Below are positions 25,708 through 35,299 of a stretch of 64,000 bases of DNA, one piece after another; positions within the stretch are counted from its first letter, which is position 1; every line of letters starts with the position of its first letter. Source of the stretch: Erythrobacter sp. (GTDB lineage Bacteria; Pseudomonadota; Alphaproteobacteria; Sphingomonadales; Sphingomonadaceae); NCBI GenBank assembly GCA_019739335.1, contig CP073261.1, positions 1,184,818 to 1,248,817 on the forward strand, read 5' to 3'. The notes under the pieces are model-generated. The model had not been told where the DNA came from. It did not search any database and was given only the letters and a program-made list of their open reading frames with translations. The translations under genes and the position numbers were made by a program.

Positions 25708-26580
25708 TCACTGATACTCGGTAATGATCGCGCTGAAATCGCGCCCGCCATTCCCTGCCGCGTCGAAAGCCTCGTAAAGCTCCCGCGCCTTCGCGCCGAT
25801 GCGCGGATCGACGCCCGCCGTTTCCGCCGCCGCCATCGCCAGCCGCAAGTCCTTCAACATCAGGGCGGTGGCAAAGCCGCCCTGATAATCGTTGTCGGCA
25901 GGCGTCTTCGGGCCGACGCCGGGGACCGGACAATAGCTCGTCATGGACCAGCACTGGCCCGAACTGACGCTGGAAATGTCATAGAAGGTCTGCGGATCGA
26001 GCCCCAGTTTCTGCGCCATGGCAAAGGCTTCGCAGGTGCCGATCATGTGGATGCCGAGCAGCATGTTGTTGCAGATTTTCGCCGCCTGCCCGTTGCCTGC
26101 CGGCCCGGCGTGGATCACTGCCTTGCCCATGGCTTGCAGCACTGCTTCAGCGCGGGCGAAGCCTTCGGCGCTGCCGCCGACCATGAAGGTCAGCGTCCCC
26201 GCATCGGCTGCGGCAATCCCCCCCGAGACCGGCGCATCGACCATCGGATAGCCCGCCTGGGCCGCCGCTTCGGCAACCTCGCGCGCGGTGGCGACATCGA
26301 TGGTCGAACAGTCGATCAGCACCGCGCCCGCCGGGGCATGGCCGATCACGCTGTCGGTATAGACCGATTTCACAATCGCCCCGTTGGGCAGCATCGAGAC
26401 GACCGCTTCCACCCCTTCGCAGGCTTCGGCGGCACTGGTGAAAGTGGCGCAGCCCTTGCCCTGCGCCGCCGCCAGCGCGGGCTCCGACAGATCGAAGGCG
26501 CGCACCTCGTGCCCCGCCTTCGCCAGGTTCGCGGCCATTCCGCCGCCCATGTTGCCAAGCCCAATGAATGCGATTTTCAT
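25708..26580 (-). CDS. mmsB: 3-Hydroxyisobutyrate dehydrogenase
   Basis: The protein has 290 residues. GLGNMGGGMAANL at the N-terminus is the NAD-binding Rossmann motif. DAPVSGGIAAADAGTLTFMV and GNGQAAKICNN, with the catalytic lysine in KICNN, are family signatures. The enzyme oxidises 3-hydroxyisobutyrate to methylmalonate semialdehyde in valine catabolism. GGAGAGAGACG precedes the ATG. The gene lies 53 bp downstream of the LuxR-type gene, so the two may be co-transcribed. Confidence 0.93.
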   Translation of the reverse strand: MKIAFIGLGNMGGGMAANLAKAGHEVRAFDLSEPALAAAQGKGCATFTSAAEACEGVEAVVSMLPNGAIVKSVYTDSVIGHAPAGAVLIDCSTIDVATAREVAEAAAQAGYPMVDAPVSGGIAAADAGTLTFMVGGSAEGFARAEAVLQAMGKAVIHAGPAGNGQAAKICNNMLLGIHMIGTCEAFAMAQKLGLDPQTFYDISSVSSGQCWSMTSYCPVPGVGPKTPADNDYQGGFATALMLKDLRLAMAAAETAGVDPRIGAKARELYEAFDAAGNGGRDFSAIITEYQ

Positions 26581-26633
26581 TCGTCTCTCTCCTTGTGCTT
26601 TGGCCTGTCAGAGCGCGCGGGATTTCGCAAGGC

Positions 26634-27689
26634 TCACGCCAGCGCCAGCACTCCTGTGAGCACGTGGCGCACCAGATCGACCTGCCCGCGCGCGCCGGTC
26701 TTGGCATATATCTTCTTCGAGTAATTGCGCGCGGTTTCCACCGTGAGCCCGTGTTCCTGTGCCGCCTCGGCAATCGACAGGCCCTGTGCCATCGACCAGG
26801 CCAGCCGCGCTTCCGAAGGAGTCAGATCGAACAGATCGACCAATTGCTCCGCCCGGTCGGCAGAGGATGAACGGTCGCCGCGAATATAGACCACCGCAAC
26901 GGCATCGTTGCCCCCTGCCTCCAGCCGGAGCGGGGCGACTAGGATGTCGATCCACGGATCGTGGCTGAGATTGATCGCGCGCGGGCGGGCGCGGGGATTG
27001 GCAGCGAAGGTACGCACCAGCGCGGTCAATTGGCGATCGACGACGGGGGAGGACGGGGTGAGCCGGTCATAATGCCCGCGCCGCAGCGCCCCTGATTGCT
27101 GGAGCAGCCGCGCAGCCTGCGCGTCGCAGTCGACGATGCGTCCTCCTGCCGCCAGCGAAATCCAGCCGAAATTGATTCGCGCAAAGGCCTCCGCGCTCAT
27201 TTCGGACCGGGCGCGTTCGCGCTCCATCGCCGCCAGCACTTTCAGCGCAACCTTGAAATGCGGAGCGAGCGCGGTGAGCAGTTGGGCTATATCCGCCCCC
27301 ATCTCGCGCGCGCCCGCCACCACCAGTGCCGCATCCAGCCCGGTGCCGCTGGTGAGCCGCATGGCGCGCAGGTTCGGTGCACCCTCCCCCACCGTGTCCA
27401 CCAATTCGCTCAGCGCGTAAACCCGCTCCTCGCGCATGGTGCGTCGCGCCGCGCCCTTGTCGCTCACCCGGTCGGCGAACAGCGTATCGAGCAGCGGGGA
27501 CCACTCGCCGCTTGCCGATGTCAGCCGCACCGTATCTTCCCCCTGCGACGATCGCAGCACGATCCCGGCATAATCGGCGCGCGCCACCTGCCGCAGCCGG
27601 GCGAGGAAGGTCTGCCACATCGGCTGTTCGAACATGCCATCATGCAGCGGCACCAGCAGATCGGTCTCGCCAAGATTGGGAACACGCAT
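26634..27689 (-). CDS. LuxR-family transcriptional regulator
   Basis: The protein has 351 residues. The C-terminal 65 residues form the LuxR helix-turn-helix (FDLTPSEARLAWSMAQGLS, then AEAAQEHGLTVETARNYSKK). The N-terminal 280 residues resemble a PAS/GAF-like sensor region of sphingomonad regulators but have no motif I can name. It has no receiver domain. It is divergent from cysD, and a perfect CCTCCCA palindrome lies in the gap. Confidence 0.88.
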   Translation of the reverse strand: MRVPNLGETDLLVPLHDGMFEQPMWQTFLARLRQVARADYAGIVLRSSQGEDTVRLTSASGEWSPLLDTLFADRVSDKGAARRTMREERVYALSELVDTVGEGAPNLRAMRLTSGTGLDAALVVAGAREMGADIAQLLTALAPHFKVALKVLAAMERERARSEMSAEAFARINFGWISLAAGGRIVDCDAQAARLLQQSGALRRGHYDRLTPSSPVVDRQLTALVRTFAANPRARPRAINLSHDPWIDILVAPLRLEAGGNDAVAVVYIRGDRSSSADRAEQLVDLFDLTPSEARLAWSMAQGLSIAEAAQEHGLTVETARNYSKKIYAKTGARGQVDLVRHVLTGVLALA

Positions 27690-27704
27690 AGCCTACTCTT
27701 ACCT

Positions 27705-27720
27705 CCTCCCATTTGGGAGG
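27705..27720. promoter_or_regulatory. Inverted repeat in the LuxR-type / cysD gap
   Basis: CCTCCCA-TT-TGGGAGG is a perfect 16-bp palindrome. On the minus strand part of it also serves as a purine-rich ribosome site for the LuxR-type gene (GGAGG about 12 bases before its ATG), so the symmetry may reflect both uses. Confidence 0.4.
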
Positions 27721-27775
27721 TCCAGATTGATCCCATCCTGCCTATCTGCGGCGCCAAGCAACAAAGGCCATCCCG

Positions 27776-28681
27776 ATGACTGCACCCCTGACCCATCTCC
27801 AGCGGCTCGAAGCCGAGGCGATCCACATCATCCGCGAAGTCGCGGCGGAATCGGAAAAGCCGGTCATGCTCTATTCGGTGGGCAAGGATTCCGCCGTGAT
27901 GCTGCACCTGGCGCGCAAAGCCTTCTATCCCGCGCCGCCGCCCTTCCCGCTGCTGCATGTCGATACAACCTGGAAGTTCCAGGCCATGTACAAGCTGCGC
28001 GACGAGATGGCCGCCAAGACCGGCATGGAACTGCTTGTCTACCAGAACCCCGAAGCCGCCGAGCGCGGGATCAATCCGTTCGACCACGGCCCGCTGCACA
28101 CCGACATGTGGAAGACCGAAGGGCTCAAGCAGGCGCTCGACCTCTATGGCTTCGATGCAGCTTTCGGCGGCGCGCGGCGGGACGAGGAAAAGAGCCGGGC
28201 GAAGGAGCGCATTTTCTCGTTCCGCACTGCCAGCCACGGCTGGGACCCGAAGAACCAGCGGCCCGAACTGTGGAACCTCTACAACGCCCGTAAGCGCAAG
28301 GGCGAGAGCATCCGGGTGTTCCCGATCTCCAACTGGACCGAATTGGACGTGTGGCAATATATCCAGCTGGAGAACATCGAGATCGTCCCGCTCTACTTCG
28401 CCGCCCCACGCCCCACGGTCGAACGAGACGGGATGCTGCTGATGGTCGACGACGACCGCTTCCCGCTCGCCGAAGGGGAAGAGCCGGTGATGCGCTCGGT
28501 CCGCTTCCGCACGCTGGGCTGTTATCCGCTGACCGGCGCGGTCGAAAGCGAGGCGGCGACGCTTTCCGAAGTGATCCAGGAAACGCTGCTCACCACCACC
28601 AGCGAACGGCAGGGCCGCGCAATCGACAAGGATGCCGGCGGCGCGGGCATGGAGAAAAAGAAGCAGGAGGGGTATTTCTGA
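27776..28681 (+). CDS. cysD: Sulfate adenylyltransferase subunit 2
   Basis: The protein has 301 residues, the normal length. The PP-loop [12 protein letters not shown] at about residue 38 binds [22 protein letters not shown] is the conserved active-site block. CysD makes APS from sulfate and ATP, driven by the GTPase CysN. The stop overlaps the next ATG by one base (TGATG), so translation is coupled to cysNC. Confidence 0.97.
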   Translation: MTAPLTHLQRLEAEAIHIIREVAAESEKPVMLYSVGKDSAVMLHLARKAFYPAPPPFPLLHVDTTWKFQAMYKLRDEMAAKTGMELLVYQNPEAAERGINPFDHGPLHTDMWKTEGLKQALDLYGFDAAFGGARRDEEKSRAKERIFSFRTASHGWDPKNQRPELWNLYNARKRKGESIRVFPISNWTELDVWQYIQLENIEIVPLYFAAPRPTVERDGMLLMVDDDRFPLAEGEEPVMRSVRFRTLGCYPLTGAVESEAATLSEVIQETLLTTTSERQGRAIDKDAGGAGMEKKKQEGYF

Positions 28682-30606
28682 TGACTCAAGAGACTCTTGG
28701 GGAAGCCATCTACCAGACCGATGCCCTCATTGCGGAGGACATCGACGCCTATCTCGAAACCCACCAGCACAAGACCATGCTGCGCTTCATCACCTGCGGC
28801 AGCGTGGACGATGGCAAGAGCACGCTGATCGGGCGGCTGCTCTACGATTCGAAGATGATCTTCGAAGACCAGCTTGAGGCGCTCAGCGCGGACAGCAAGA
28901 AGGTCGGCACGCAGGGGCAGGATATCGATTTCGCATTGCTGGTCGATGGTCTCGCTGCCGAGCGCGAGCAGGGTATCACCATCGATGTCGCCTACCGCTT
29001 CTTCAACACCGAAAAGCGCAAGTTCATTGTTGCCGACTGTCCGGGGCACGAGCAGTACACGCGCAACATGGTGACCGGCGCTTCTACCGCCGATCTTGCC
29101 GTGGTGATGATCGATGCGCGCAAGGGCGTGCTGGTGCAGACGCGGCGGCATTCGTACCTGTGCCACCTGATCGGCATCAAGAACCTGGTGCTGGCGGTGA
29201 ACAAGATGGACCTGGTCGGTTACGACCAGGCGGTGTTCGACACAATCGTCGCCGACTATGCCGAATTCGCGAAGAGCATCGGCATCGAAAGCTTCACCGC
29301 GCTGCCGATTTCCGGCTTCAAGGGCGACAACATCACCATCGCTCCCAGCGAGAATACCCCGTGGTATTCGGGGCCCAGCCTGATCGAGCATCTCGAAAGC
29401 GTCGAGGTGCTGTCCGACATTGCGGCGGACAAGCCGTTCCGGATGCCGGTGCAATGGGTCAATCGCCCCAATCTGGATTTCCGGGGCTTTGCGGGGCTGA
29501 TCTCGAGCGGGCAGGTCAAGCCGGGCGATGCGTTGCGCGTGTTGCCTTCGGGCAAGACCAGCACGGTCAAGTCGATCGTCACCTTCGGCGGCGAGCTTGA
29601 GGAAGCCGTTGCAGGCCAGTCGGTCACGCTGACGCTCAACGACGAGGTCGATTGCTCGCGCGGCGACGTGCTCAGCGTCGCCGACAATCCGCCCGAAGTG
29701 GCCGACCAGTTCGAAGCCACGCTGGTATGGCTCAACGACGAGGACCTGCATGTCGGTCGCGGCTACTGGCTGAAGCTGGGCACCCAGACCGTTTCCGCCA
29801 CGGTGCAGCAGCCCAAGTACCGGGTCGACGTCAACACGATGGAGCACCTGGCTGCCAAGAGCCTGTCGCTCAACGACATTGGCGTCGCCGAAGTGTTCGC
29901 CGACAAGCCGCTGGTGTTCGAATCCTATGCCGAGAACCGCACGCTCGGCGGGTTCATCCTGGTCGACAAGATCACCAATGCCACCGTCGCTGCCGGGATG
30001 CTCAACTTCAGCCTCCGCCGCAGCCAGAACGTGCACTGGCAGGCAAGCGACATCAGCCGCCAGCACCACGCGGCGATGAAGAACCAGACTCCGCGGGTGC
30101 TGTGGTTCACCGGGCTTTCGGGTTCGGGCAAGTCGACGATCGCCAACGAGGTGGAAAAGCGGCTGGCGTGGATGAACCGCCACACCTTCCTGCTCGACGG
30201 CGACAATGTCCGCCACGGGCTTAACAAGGACCTGGGCTTTACCGAGGCCGACCGGATCGAGAATGTCCGCCGGATCGGAGAAGTGTCAAAGCTGATGACC
30301 GACGCCGGGCTGATCGTGCTCACCGCCTTCATCAGCCCGTTCCGCGCCGAACGCGACATGGTGCGGGGAATGCTGGCGGATCACGAGTTCATCGAGATAT
30401 TCGTCGACACCCCGCTCGAAGTGGCCGAAGCGCGCGACGTGAAGGGGCTCTACAAGAAGGCGCGGGCGGGCCAGCTGAAGAACTTCACTGGCATCGACAG
30501 CCCCTATGAAGCGCCGGAGAAGCCCGAGATCGTGGTCAACACGGTGGAGATGACCCCCGAAGAAGCAGCCGAGTTCATCATCCACACTATCTGGCCGCTG
30601 AAGTGA
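28681..30606 (+). CDS. cysNC: Bifunctional sulfate adenylyltransferase subunit 1 / APS kinase
   Basis: The protein has 641 residues. The N-terminal GTPase domain has [17 protein letters not shown] (G1), [12 protein letters not shown] (G3) and NKMDL (G4). The C-terminal APS kinase starts near residue 470 with GLSGSGKST and [19 protein letters not shown]. Together with CysD it makes APS and then PAPS. The fusion is common in alphaproteobacteria. PAPS feeds cysteine synthesis and any sulfotransferases, such as the candidate at 16055-17017. Confidence 0.97.
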   Translation: MTQETLGEAIYQTDALIAEDIDAYLETHQHKTMLRFITCGSVDDGKSTLIGRLLYDSKMIFEDQLEALSADSKKVGTQGQDIDFALLVDGLAAEREQGITIDVAYRFFNTEKRKFIVADCPGHEQYTRNMVTGASTADLAVVMIDARKGVLVQTRRHSYLCHLIGIKNLVLAVNKMDLVGYDQAVFDTIVADYAEFAKSIGIESFTALPISGFKGDNITIAPSENTPWYSGPSLIEHLESVEVLSDIAADKPFRMPVQWVNRPNLDFRGFAGLISSGQVKPGDALRVLPSGKTSTVKSIVTFGGELEEAVAGQSVTLTLNDEVDCSRGDVLSVADNPPEVADQFEATLVWLNDEDLHVGRGYWLKLGTQTVSATVQQPKYRVDVNTMEHLAAKSLSLNDIGVAEVFADKPLVFESYAENRTLGGFILVDKITNATVAAGMLNFSLRRSQNVHWQASDISRQHHAAMKNQTPRVLWFTGLSGSGKSTIANEVEKRLAWMNRHTFLLDGDNVRHGLNKDLGFTEADRIENVRRIGEVSKLMTDAGLIVLTAFISPFRAERDMVRGMLADHEFIEIFVDTPLEVAEARDVKGLYKKARAGQLKNFTGIDSPYEAPEKPEIVVNTVEMTPEEAAEFIIHTIWPLK

Positions 30607-31349
30607 GTAACCCAAGCATGACTGACGCCGAACTGGCCGCCCACCTCGCCGAATGTGCGGGTAAAATCCTGCTCGAAGTGCGCAGCTCAGGAATGTTCGA
30701 CGGGAAGGCGCTGGGCAAGGCGGGGGATGAAACTGCCAACCAGTTCCTCGTTCACGCGATCCGTGCGCAGCGCCCCGATGACGGGCTGCTGAGCGAGGAA
30801 AGCAAGGATACCGAGGAAAGGCTCGGCAAGTCGCGTGTGTGGATTGTCGATCCGGTGGACGGCACCCGCGAATACGGCGAAGCGCGCACCGACTGGGCCG
30901 TGCACGTCGCGCTGGCAGTGGACGGGGTGCCGGTCATCGGCGCGGTGGCTCTGCCAGGGCTGGGCGAGGTGCTGCGCACCGATGCACCGGTGGCTGTGCC
31001 AGCCGCTCCTGCCAAGCTGCGCATGGTCGTCAGCCGCACGCGTCCGGCTGCCGAAGCGGTGGCGGTGGCCGAAGCACTCGGTGCCGAACTGGTGCCGATG
31101 GGCAGCGCCGGGGCCAAGGCAATGGCGATCGTCCGCGGCGAAGCGGATATCTATCTGCATTCGGGCGGGCAGTTCGAATGGGATAGCTGCGCCCCAGCCG
31201 CCGTGGCTGCTGCGCACGGGTTGCACATCAGCCGCATTGATGGCTCGCCGCTGCTCTACAACCAGCGCGATACCTACATGCCCGACCTGCTGATCTGCCG
31301 GAACGAGCACGCCGAGCCGGTGTTCGCGGCTCTAGCTGCTCTCGGCTAG
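30603..31349 (+). CDS. cysQ: 3'(2'),5'-bisphosphate nucleotidase
   Basis: The protein has 248 residues from GTG 30603, which overlaps the cysNC stop. ATG 30618 is an alternative start. The inositol-monophosphatase-fold metal motifs are present: [15 protein letters not shown] and WDSCAPAAV. CysQ removes the 3'-phosphate from PAP, the by-product of PAPS use, so it completes the operon's function. Its 3' end overlaps the convergent TetR gene by 18 bp. Confidence 0.95.
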   Translation: MSNPSMTDAELAAHLAECAGKILLEVRSSGMFDGKALGKAGDETANQFLVHAIRAQRPDDGLLSEESKDTEERLGKSRVWIVDPVDGTREYGEARTDWAVHVALAVDGVPVIGAVALPGLGEVLRTDAPVAVPAAPAKLRMVVSRTRPAAEAVAVAEALGAELVPMGSAGAKAMAIVRGEADIYLHSGGQFEWDSCAPAAVAAAHGLHISRIDGSPLLYNQRDTYMPDLLICRNEHAEPVFAALAALG

Positions 31350-31952
31350 ACCGCGCTGCAACAGGTCGTTGGCAATGTCGGCGACATGCGCGGAATCCTC
31401 CGCCTGCGACCACACGGCGTAGCGTAGGCCGAGGAACACGTTCATTCCCATGATCGCCCAGGCGTGCGCCTCGTCCATCCCGGCGCGCATTTCGCCTGCC
31501 TCCTCGCCTTTCTTCAGGCGAGCGAGAATGCGCTTGGCGGTGGTCTCGTAGTGCTCGCGGAAGGTGGCCGGATCGACGAACTCGGCTTCGTCGATGATGC
31601 GGTAGATTTCTTTGTGCTCGCGCGCGAACTCCAGGAACGAGTGCAGCGCCGCGCGTTCGATGGCGAAGGCTTGTGTTTCGCCCGCGACCGCGTCGCGCGC
31701 CTGCACCGCCACCTGCGCGCTCATATCCTTTACCAGCGCGCGGAAGATCGCGTCCTTGCTGTCGAAATAGGTGTAGAAGCTGCCCAGCGCCGTCCCCGCG
31801 CGGCGGGTGATCCCGCTGATCGAGGCTTCGTGAAAGCCCTTTTCCCCGAACTCCTTGGCCGCCGCATCGAGCAGGTTGCGCAAGGTCTGCCGCCCGCGAG
31901 CGGTGCGCGGGGCCTTGGCGCTCTCAGGAGGACGGGTCTGTGTTGCTGCCAT
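31332..31952 (-). CDS. TetR-family transcriptional regulator
   Basis: The protein has 206 residues. The N-terminal helix-turn-helix (about residues 22-68) includes TLRNLLDAAAKEFGEKGF and RRAGTALGSFYTYFDSKDAI. The C-terminal domain should bind a small ligand. It is divergent from the TonB receptor, hydrolase and MFS genes. A 51-bp composite palindrome lies midway in the gap, so it is very likely a repressor of that operon and of itself. Confidence 0.9.
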   Translation of the reverse strand: MAATQTRPPESAKAPRTARGRQTLRNLLDAAAKEFGEKGFHEASISGITRRAGTALGSFYTYFDSKDAIFRALVKDMSAQVAVQARDAVAGETQAFAIERAALHSFLEFAREHKEIYRIIDEAEFVDPATFREHYETTAKRILARLKKGEEAGEMRAGMDEAHAWAIMGMNVFLGLRYAVWSQAEDSAHVADIANDLLQRGLAESS

Positions 31953-31982
31953 GACACGGGGCTAAACCCATTTGCCGCCCGA

Positions 31983-32033
31983 GGCAAAGATTAAAGTTGA
32001 AAGATGGTTCATGTTTCAATACTAGCCTTTGCC
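31983..32033. promoter_or_regulatory. Composite two-tier palindrome, likely TetR operator
   Basis: The inner 23-bp palindrome TTGAAA-G-ATG-GTT-CAT-G-TTTCAA (31997-32019) has matching arms. The outer arms GGCAAAG (31983-31989) and CTTTGCC (32027-32033) are centred on exactly the same base (32008). The centre is 56 bp from the TetR start and 53 bp from the receptor start, so one site could control both. Confidence 0.75.
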
Positions 32034-32060
32034 AACGAAATGTCTCTTGGGAGAGAATCG

Positions 32061-34409
32061 ATGACGAAGGCCCTTCTTTGGCAATCCACCGCTGCTGCGC
32101 TTGTGCTGGGCGCACTCGCGCTGCCCACTCAGGCTCAGGCGCAGCAGGCTCCGGCCGATCCGGAAGCGGAAGGCGAAAACGGCGGCACCATCATCGTCAC
32201 CGCCCGTCGGCGCGAGGAACGACTGCTGGATGTGCCGGTGGCGGTCAGCAGCTTCGGCGGCGAGGAACTGCAGCGGCGCGGCTCGGTCGATCTCACCGAT
32301 ATCGCCCAGATCACGCCCAACACCACGCTGGAGGAATCGCGCGGCACCAATTCCACGCTGTCCGCCTTCATTCGCGGAATCGGCCAGCAGGACCCGGTCT
32401 CGGGCTTCGAACAGGGCGTCGGCATCTATCTCGATGATGTATACCTGAACCGTCCGCAGGCTGCCGTGCTCGACATCTACGATGTGGAGCGGATCGAAGT
32501 GCTGCGCGGACCGCAGGGGACGCTCTATGGCCGCAACACCATTGGCGGCGCGGTGAAGTATGTCACCAGCGAACTGCCCGACGATCCCATGGTGCGGCTG
32601 CGCGGCACGGTGGGCACCTATGGCCGCGCCGAAGGCATCGTTACCGCCTCTACCCCGATCACCGACATCGTCCGCGTGGGCGCATCGGTCGCCCGCCTGT
32701 CGCGGGACGGGTTCGGCGAGAACCTCACCACCGGGGAAGAGAACTACAACAAGGATATCTGGGCCGCGCGCGGCACCATCGAAGTCGGCGGCAACGGCGA
32801 GCCCTACCTGCTGCGCGTGACCGGCGACTATACCCACGACCAGAGCAATGCCCGCGGCGGCCACCGGCTGATTCCGGGTGCGGTTTCGGGCGCGCCGGTG
32901 CTGGACAACGTGTTCGACACACGCGGCGGGCTGGTCGATCCCGAGCAGGATGTCGAAGGCTTCGGCATTGCCATCAACGCCCGCGTCGACCTGTCCGACG
33001 CGCTGACGCTGCGCTCGATCACTTCCTATCGCGGCGACGACAGCGCCAGCCCGATCGATTTCGACGCGCTCCCTGCGGTCGATGTCGATGTGCCGGCGTT
33101 CTATTCGAACGAGCAGGTGAGCCAGGAAGTCCAGCTGATCTGGGACGATGGCGGCGCCTTCACCGGCCTGCTCGGCGGCTATTACCTCGATGCCCGCGCC
33201 GATACCGCGTTCGACGTGCGGCTGTTCACCACCTTTGCCGGTTTCACGGCCTTCACCCAGGCCAATGTCGATACCGAGACCTTCGCGGTGTTCGGCGATT
33301 TCACCTACGACATCACCGAACAGCTCAGCCTGTCGCTGGGCGGGCGCTATACCTGGGATGAGCGGCAGGCGACGATCCTGCGGCAGAACTATCTTGGCGG
33401 CGGTTCGCCGGTGTTCGGCGGCGCGGGGATTCCCTTCGGCGCGCCAGGGACCAATTTCGACGGGGCCGCGAACTTCAACAAGTTCACCCCGCGCGTTTCG
33501 CTGAGCTTCCAGCCGACGCCCGACCACAATATCTACGCCAGCTTCTCGCAGGGCTTCAAGGGCGGCGGGTTCGATCCGCGCGGCGTGGGCGTGAACGCGC
33601 CTGCCGCCACGCCGGGCGCACCGACCGATGCGGAAATCGCCGATTTCCTCAGCTTCGATCCGGAAACGGTGGACAGCTACGAAGTGGGCTACAAGGGCAG
33701 CCTGCTCGACGATGCGCTCTATGTCGCAGTGGCGGGCTTCTATGCCGACTATACCAATGTGCAAATCCCGGGCTCGGTGGCCTGCAATGTCGGCGGTATC
33801 GCCACCTTCTGCGGCGTGGTGTCGAACGCCGGGGCAGCGGAATTCTACGGCCTGGAATTCGAAACCAACGCTCGGCTGGCCGAAGACATGCTGGCTTCAG
33901 GCGACGAATTGCGGCTGCTCGGCTCGCTCGGCTGGATCAATGCCGAATATACCGAATTCGTCACCAACATCGGCGGCGTGCCGACCGACGTATCCGAATT
34001 CCGCGAAGTGCAGAACACTCCCGAATGGAGCGGCAGCGCGACGCTGGGCTATTCCACTCCGATGGGCGGCGGTGAACTCTATCTCGGCAGCACGCTGTCG
34101 TACCGCAGTTCGACGACGCAATTCGAAATTCCCAGCCCCTTCCTCGATCAGGGCGGCTTCGCTCTGTGGGATGCCAGTATCGTCTATACGGCGGACAGCG
34201 GGTTCACCCTCGGCCTTTACGGGCGCAACCTGACCGACAAGGAATATCGCACTTCGGGCTATACCTTCATTCAGGGCAATGCGGTGACGGGAGTCCCGAC
34301 CATCGGGACCAACGGTCGCCCGATCCCCTCGCTCGGCACCGAAGGAACGCTGACGGCGTTCTACGGCAACCCGCGGCAGGTCTATCTTACCGCCACGATC
34401 GAATTCTGA
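32061..34409 (+). CDS. TonB-dependent outer-membrane receptor
   Basis: The protein has 782 residues from ATG 32061, which follows GGGAGAG. The upstream in-frame ATGs at 32004 and 32040 lie too close to the operator. The signal peptide (ATG to about residue 30, ending TQAQAQ) precedes a TonB box-like TIIVTARRREE. The plug has the LRGPQGTLYGRNTIGGAV motif. The barrel ends in LTATIEF with a terminal Phe. It is co-directional with the hydrolase and MFS transporter, which suggests uptake of an ester or amide substrate that is then cleaved. Confidence 0.93.
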   Translation: MTKALLWQSTAAALVLGALALPTQAQAQQAPADPEAEGENGGTIIVTARRREERLLDVPVAVSSFGGEELQRRGSVDLTDIAQITPNTTLEESRGTNSTLSAFIRGIGQQDPVSGFEQGVGIYLDDVYLNRPQAAVLDIYDVERIEVLRGPQGTLYGRNTIGGAVKYVTSELPDDPMVRLRGTVGTYGRAEGIVTASTPITDIVRVGASVARLSRDGFGENLTTGEENYNKDIWAARGTIEVGGNGEPYLLRVTGDYTHDQSNARGGHRLIPGAVSGAPVLDNVFDTRGGLVDPEQDVEGFGIAINARVDLSDALTLRSITSYRGDDSASPIDFDALPAVDVDVPAFYSNEQVSQEVQLIWDDGGAFTGLLGGYYLDARADTAFDVRLFTTFAGFTAFTQANVDTETFAVFGDFTYDITEQLSLSLGGRYTWDERQATILRQNYLGGGSPVFGGAGIPFGAPGTNFDGAANFNKFTPRVSLSFQPTPDHNIYASFSQGFKGGGFDPRGVGVNAPAATPGAPTDAEIADFLSFDPETVDSYEVGYKGSLLDDALYVAVAGFYADYTNVQIPGSVACNVGGIATFCGVVSNAGAAEFYGLEFETNARLAEDMLASGDELRLLGSLGWINAEYTEFVTNIGGVPTDVSEFREVQNTPEWSGSATLGYSTPMGGGELYLGSTLSYRSSTTQFEIPSPFLDQGGFALWDASIVYTADSGFTLGLYGRNLTDKEYRTSGYTFIQGNAVTGVPTIGTNGRPIPSLGTEGTLTAFYGNPRQVYLTATIEF

Positions 34410-34429
34410 TCGCCGGTCAGGATCTGGCG

Positions 34430-35299
34430 GTGGAATACCGGGAGCACCGATACGCCAGCGCGGATGGGCGGCTGGAGCTTTTCGCGCGTGACTATGCCAG
34501 TGATGGGGCAGGTAATGGCACGCCGCTGCTGCTGATGCACGGGCTGACGCGCAACAGCGGCGATTTCGAACCGCTGGCGGCGCATCTGGCCGGGGACTAT
34601 CGCCTGATCGTCCCCGACCAGCGCGGGCGCGGGCTATCGCAAGTCGATCCCGATCCGGCCAACTACCGGCCCGACGTCTATGCGCAGGATATGTTCGCCC
34701 TGCTTGCCAGTCTGGGGGTGGAAAGCCCCGGCCTGATCGGCACCTCGATGGGCGGGCTGATGGCCATGGTGATGAATGCCGTGGCACCCGGCACCTTTCC
34801 GGGGATCGTGTTCAACGACATCGGCCCGGTGCTCGCAACCGAGGGGCTGGCGCGGATCGGCTCCTATGTCGGTGGCGGGCAGCCGATGGCTGACTGGGAC
34901 GAGGCCGCGCGCGCCTGTGCGGCGATCAACGGCGATGCCTTCCCCGATTTCGGAGAAGCCGATTGGCAGGCCTGGGCGCGGCGTACCTGCAGGGCGCTGC
35001 CCGACGGGCTGATTGCCTTTGCCTACGATTCCGCCATCGCCAGTGGCTTTGCCGATGTCGGCGACACGCCGCAGCCCGATCTCTGGCCGCTGTGGGATAT
35101 GCTGGGGACTACGCCGGTGCTGGCGATCCGCGGTGCATTGTCGGACCTGCTCACGCCGGATACGCTGGCCGAAATGCGAAAACGCCATGCGGGGCCTTTC
35201 GCCAGTGTGACCGTACCCGATCGCGGCCATGCCCCGCTGCTCGACGAACCCGTGGCGCTTGAAGCCATTACAGAGTTCCTGAAGGACCATTGCCCATGA
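34430..35299 (+). CDS. Alpha/beta-hydrolase
   Basis: The protein has 289 residues from GTG 34430, with CAGGAT upstream. The nucleophile is Ser106 in LIGTSMGGLMA, the oxyanion motif is LLMHGLTRNS and the catalytic His is in PDRGHAPLLDE. The start follows the TonB gene by 20 bp and the end overlaps the MFS start by 4 bases (ATGA), so the three genes form one operon. It may hydrolyse the imported ester or lactone. Confidence 0.88.
   Translation: MEYREHRYASADGRLELFARDYASDGAGNGTPLLLMHGLTRNSGDFEPLAAHLAGDYRLIVPDQRGRGLSQVDPDPANYRPDVYAQDMFALLASLGVESPGLIGTSMGGLMAMVMNAVAPGTFPGIVFNDIGPVLATEGLARIGSYVGGGQPMADWDEAARACAAINGDAFPDFGEADWQAWARRTCRALPDGLIAFAYDSAIASGFADVGDTPQPDLWPLWDMLGTTPVLAIRGALSDLLTPDTLAEMRKRHAGPFASVTVPDRGHAPLLDEPVALEAITEFLKDHCP

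Noticed and set aside
28522..30216. Long open frame on the minus strand across cysD/cysNC
   Set aside because: Antisense to well-conserved genes, with a composition typical of GC-rich shadow frames.
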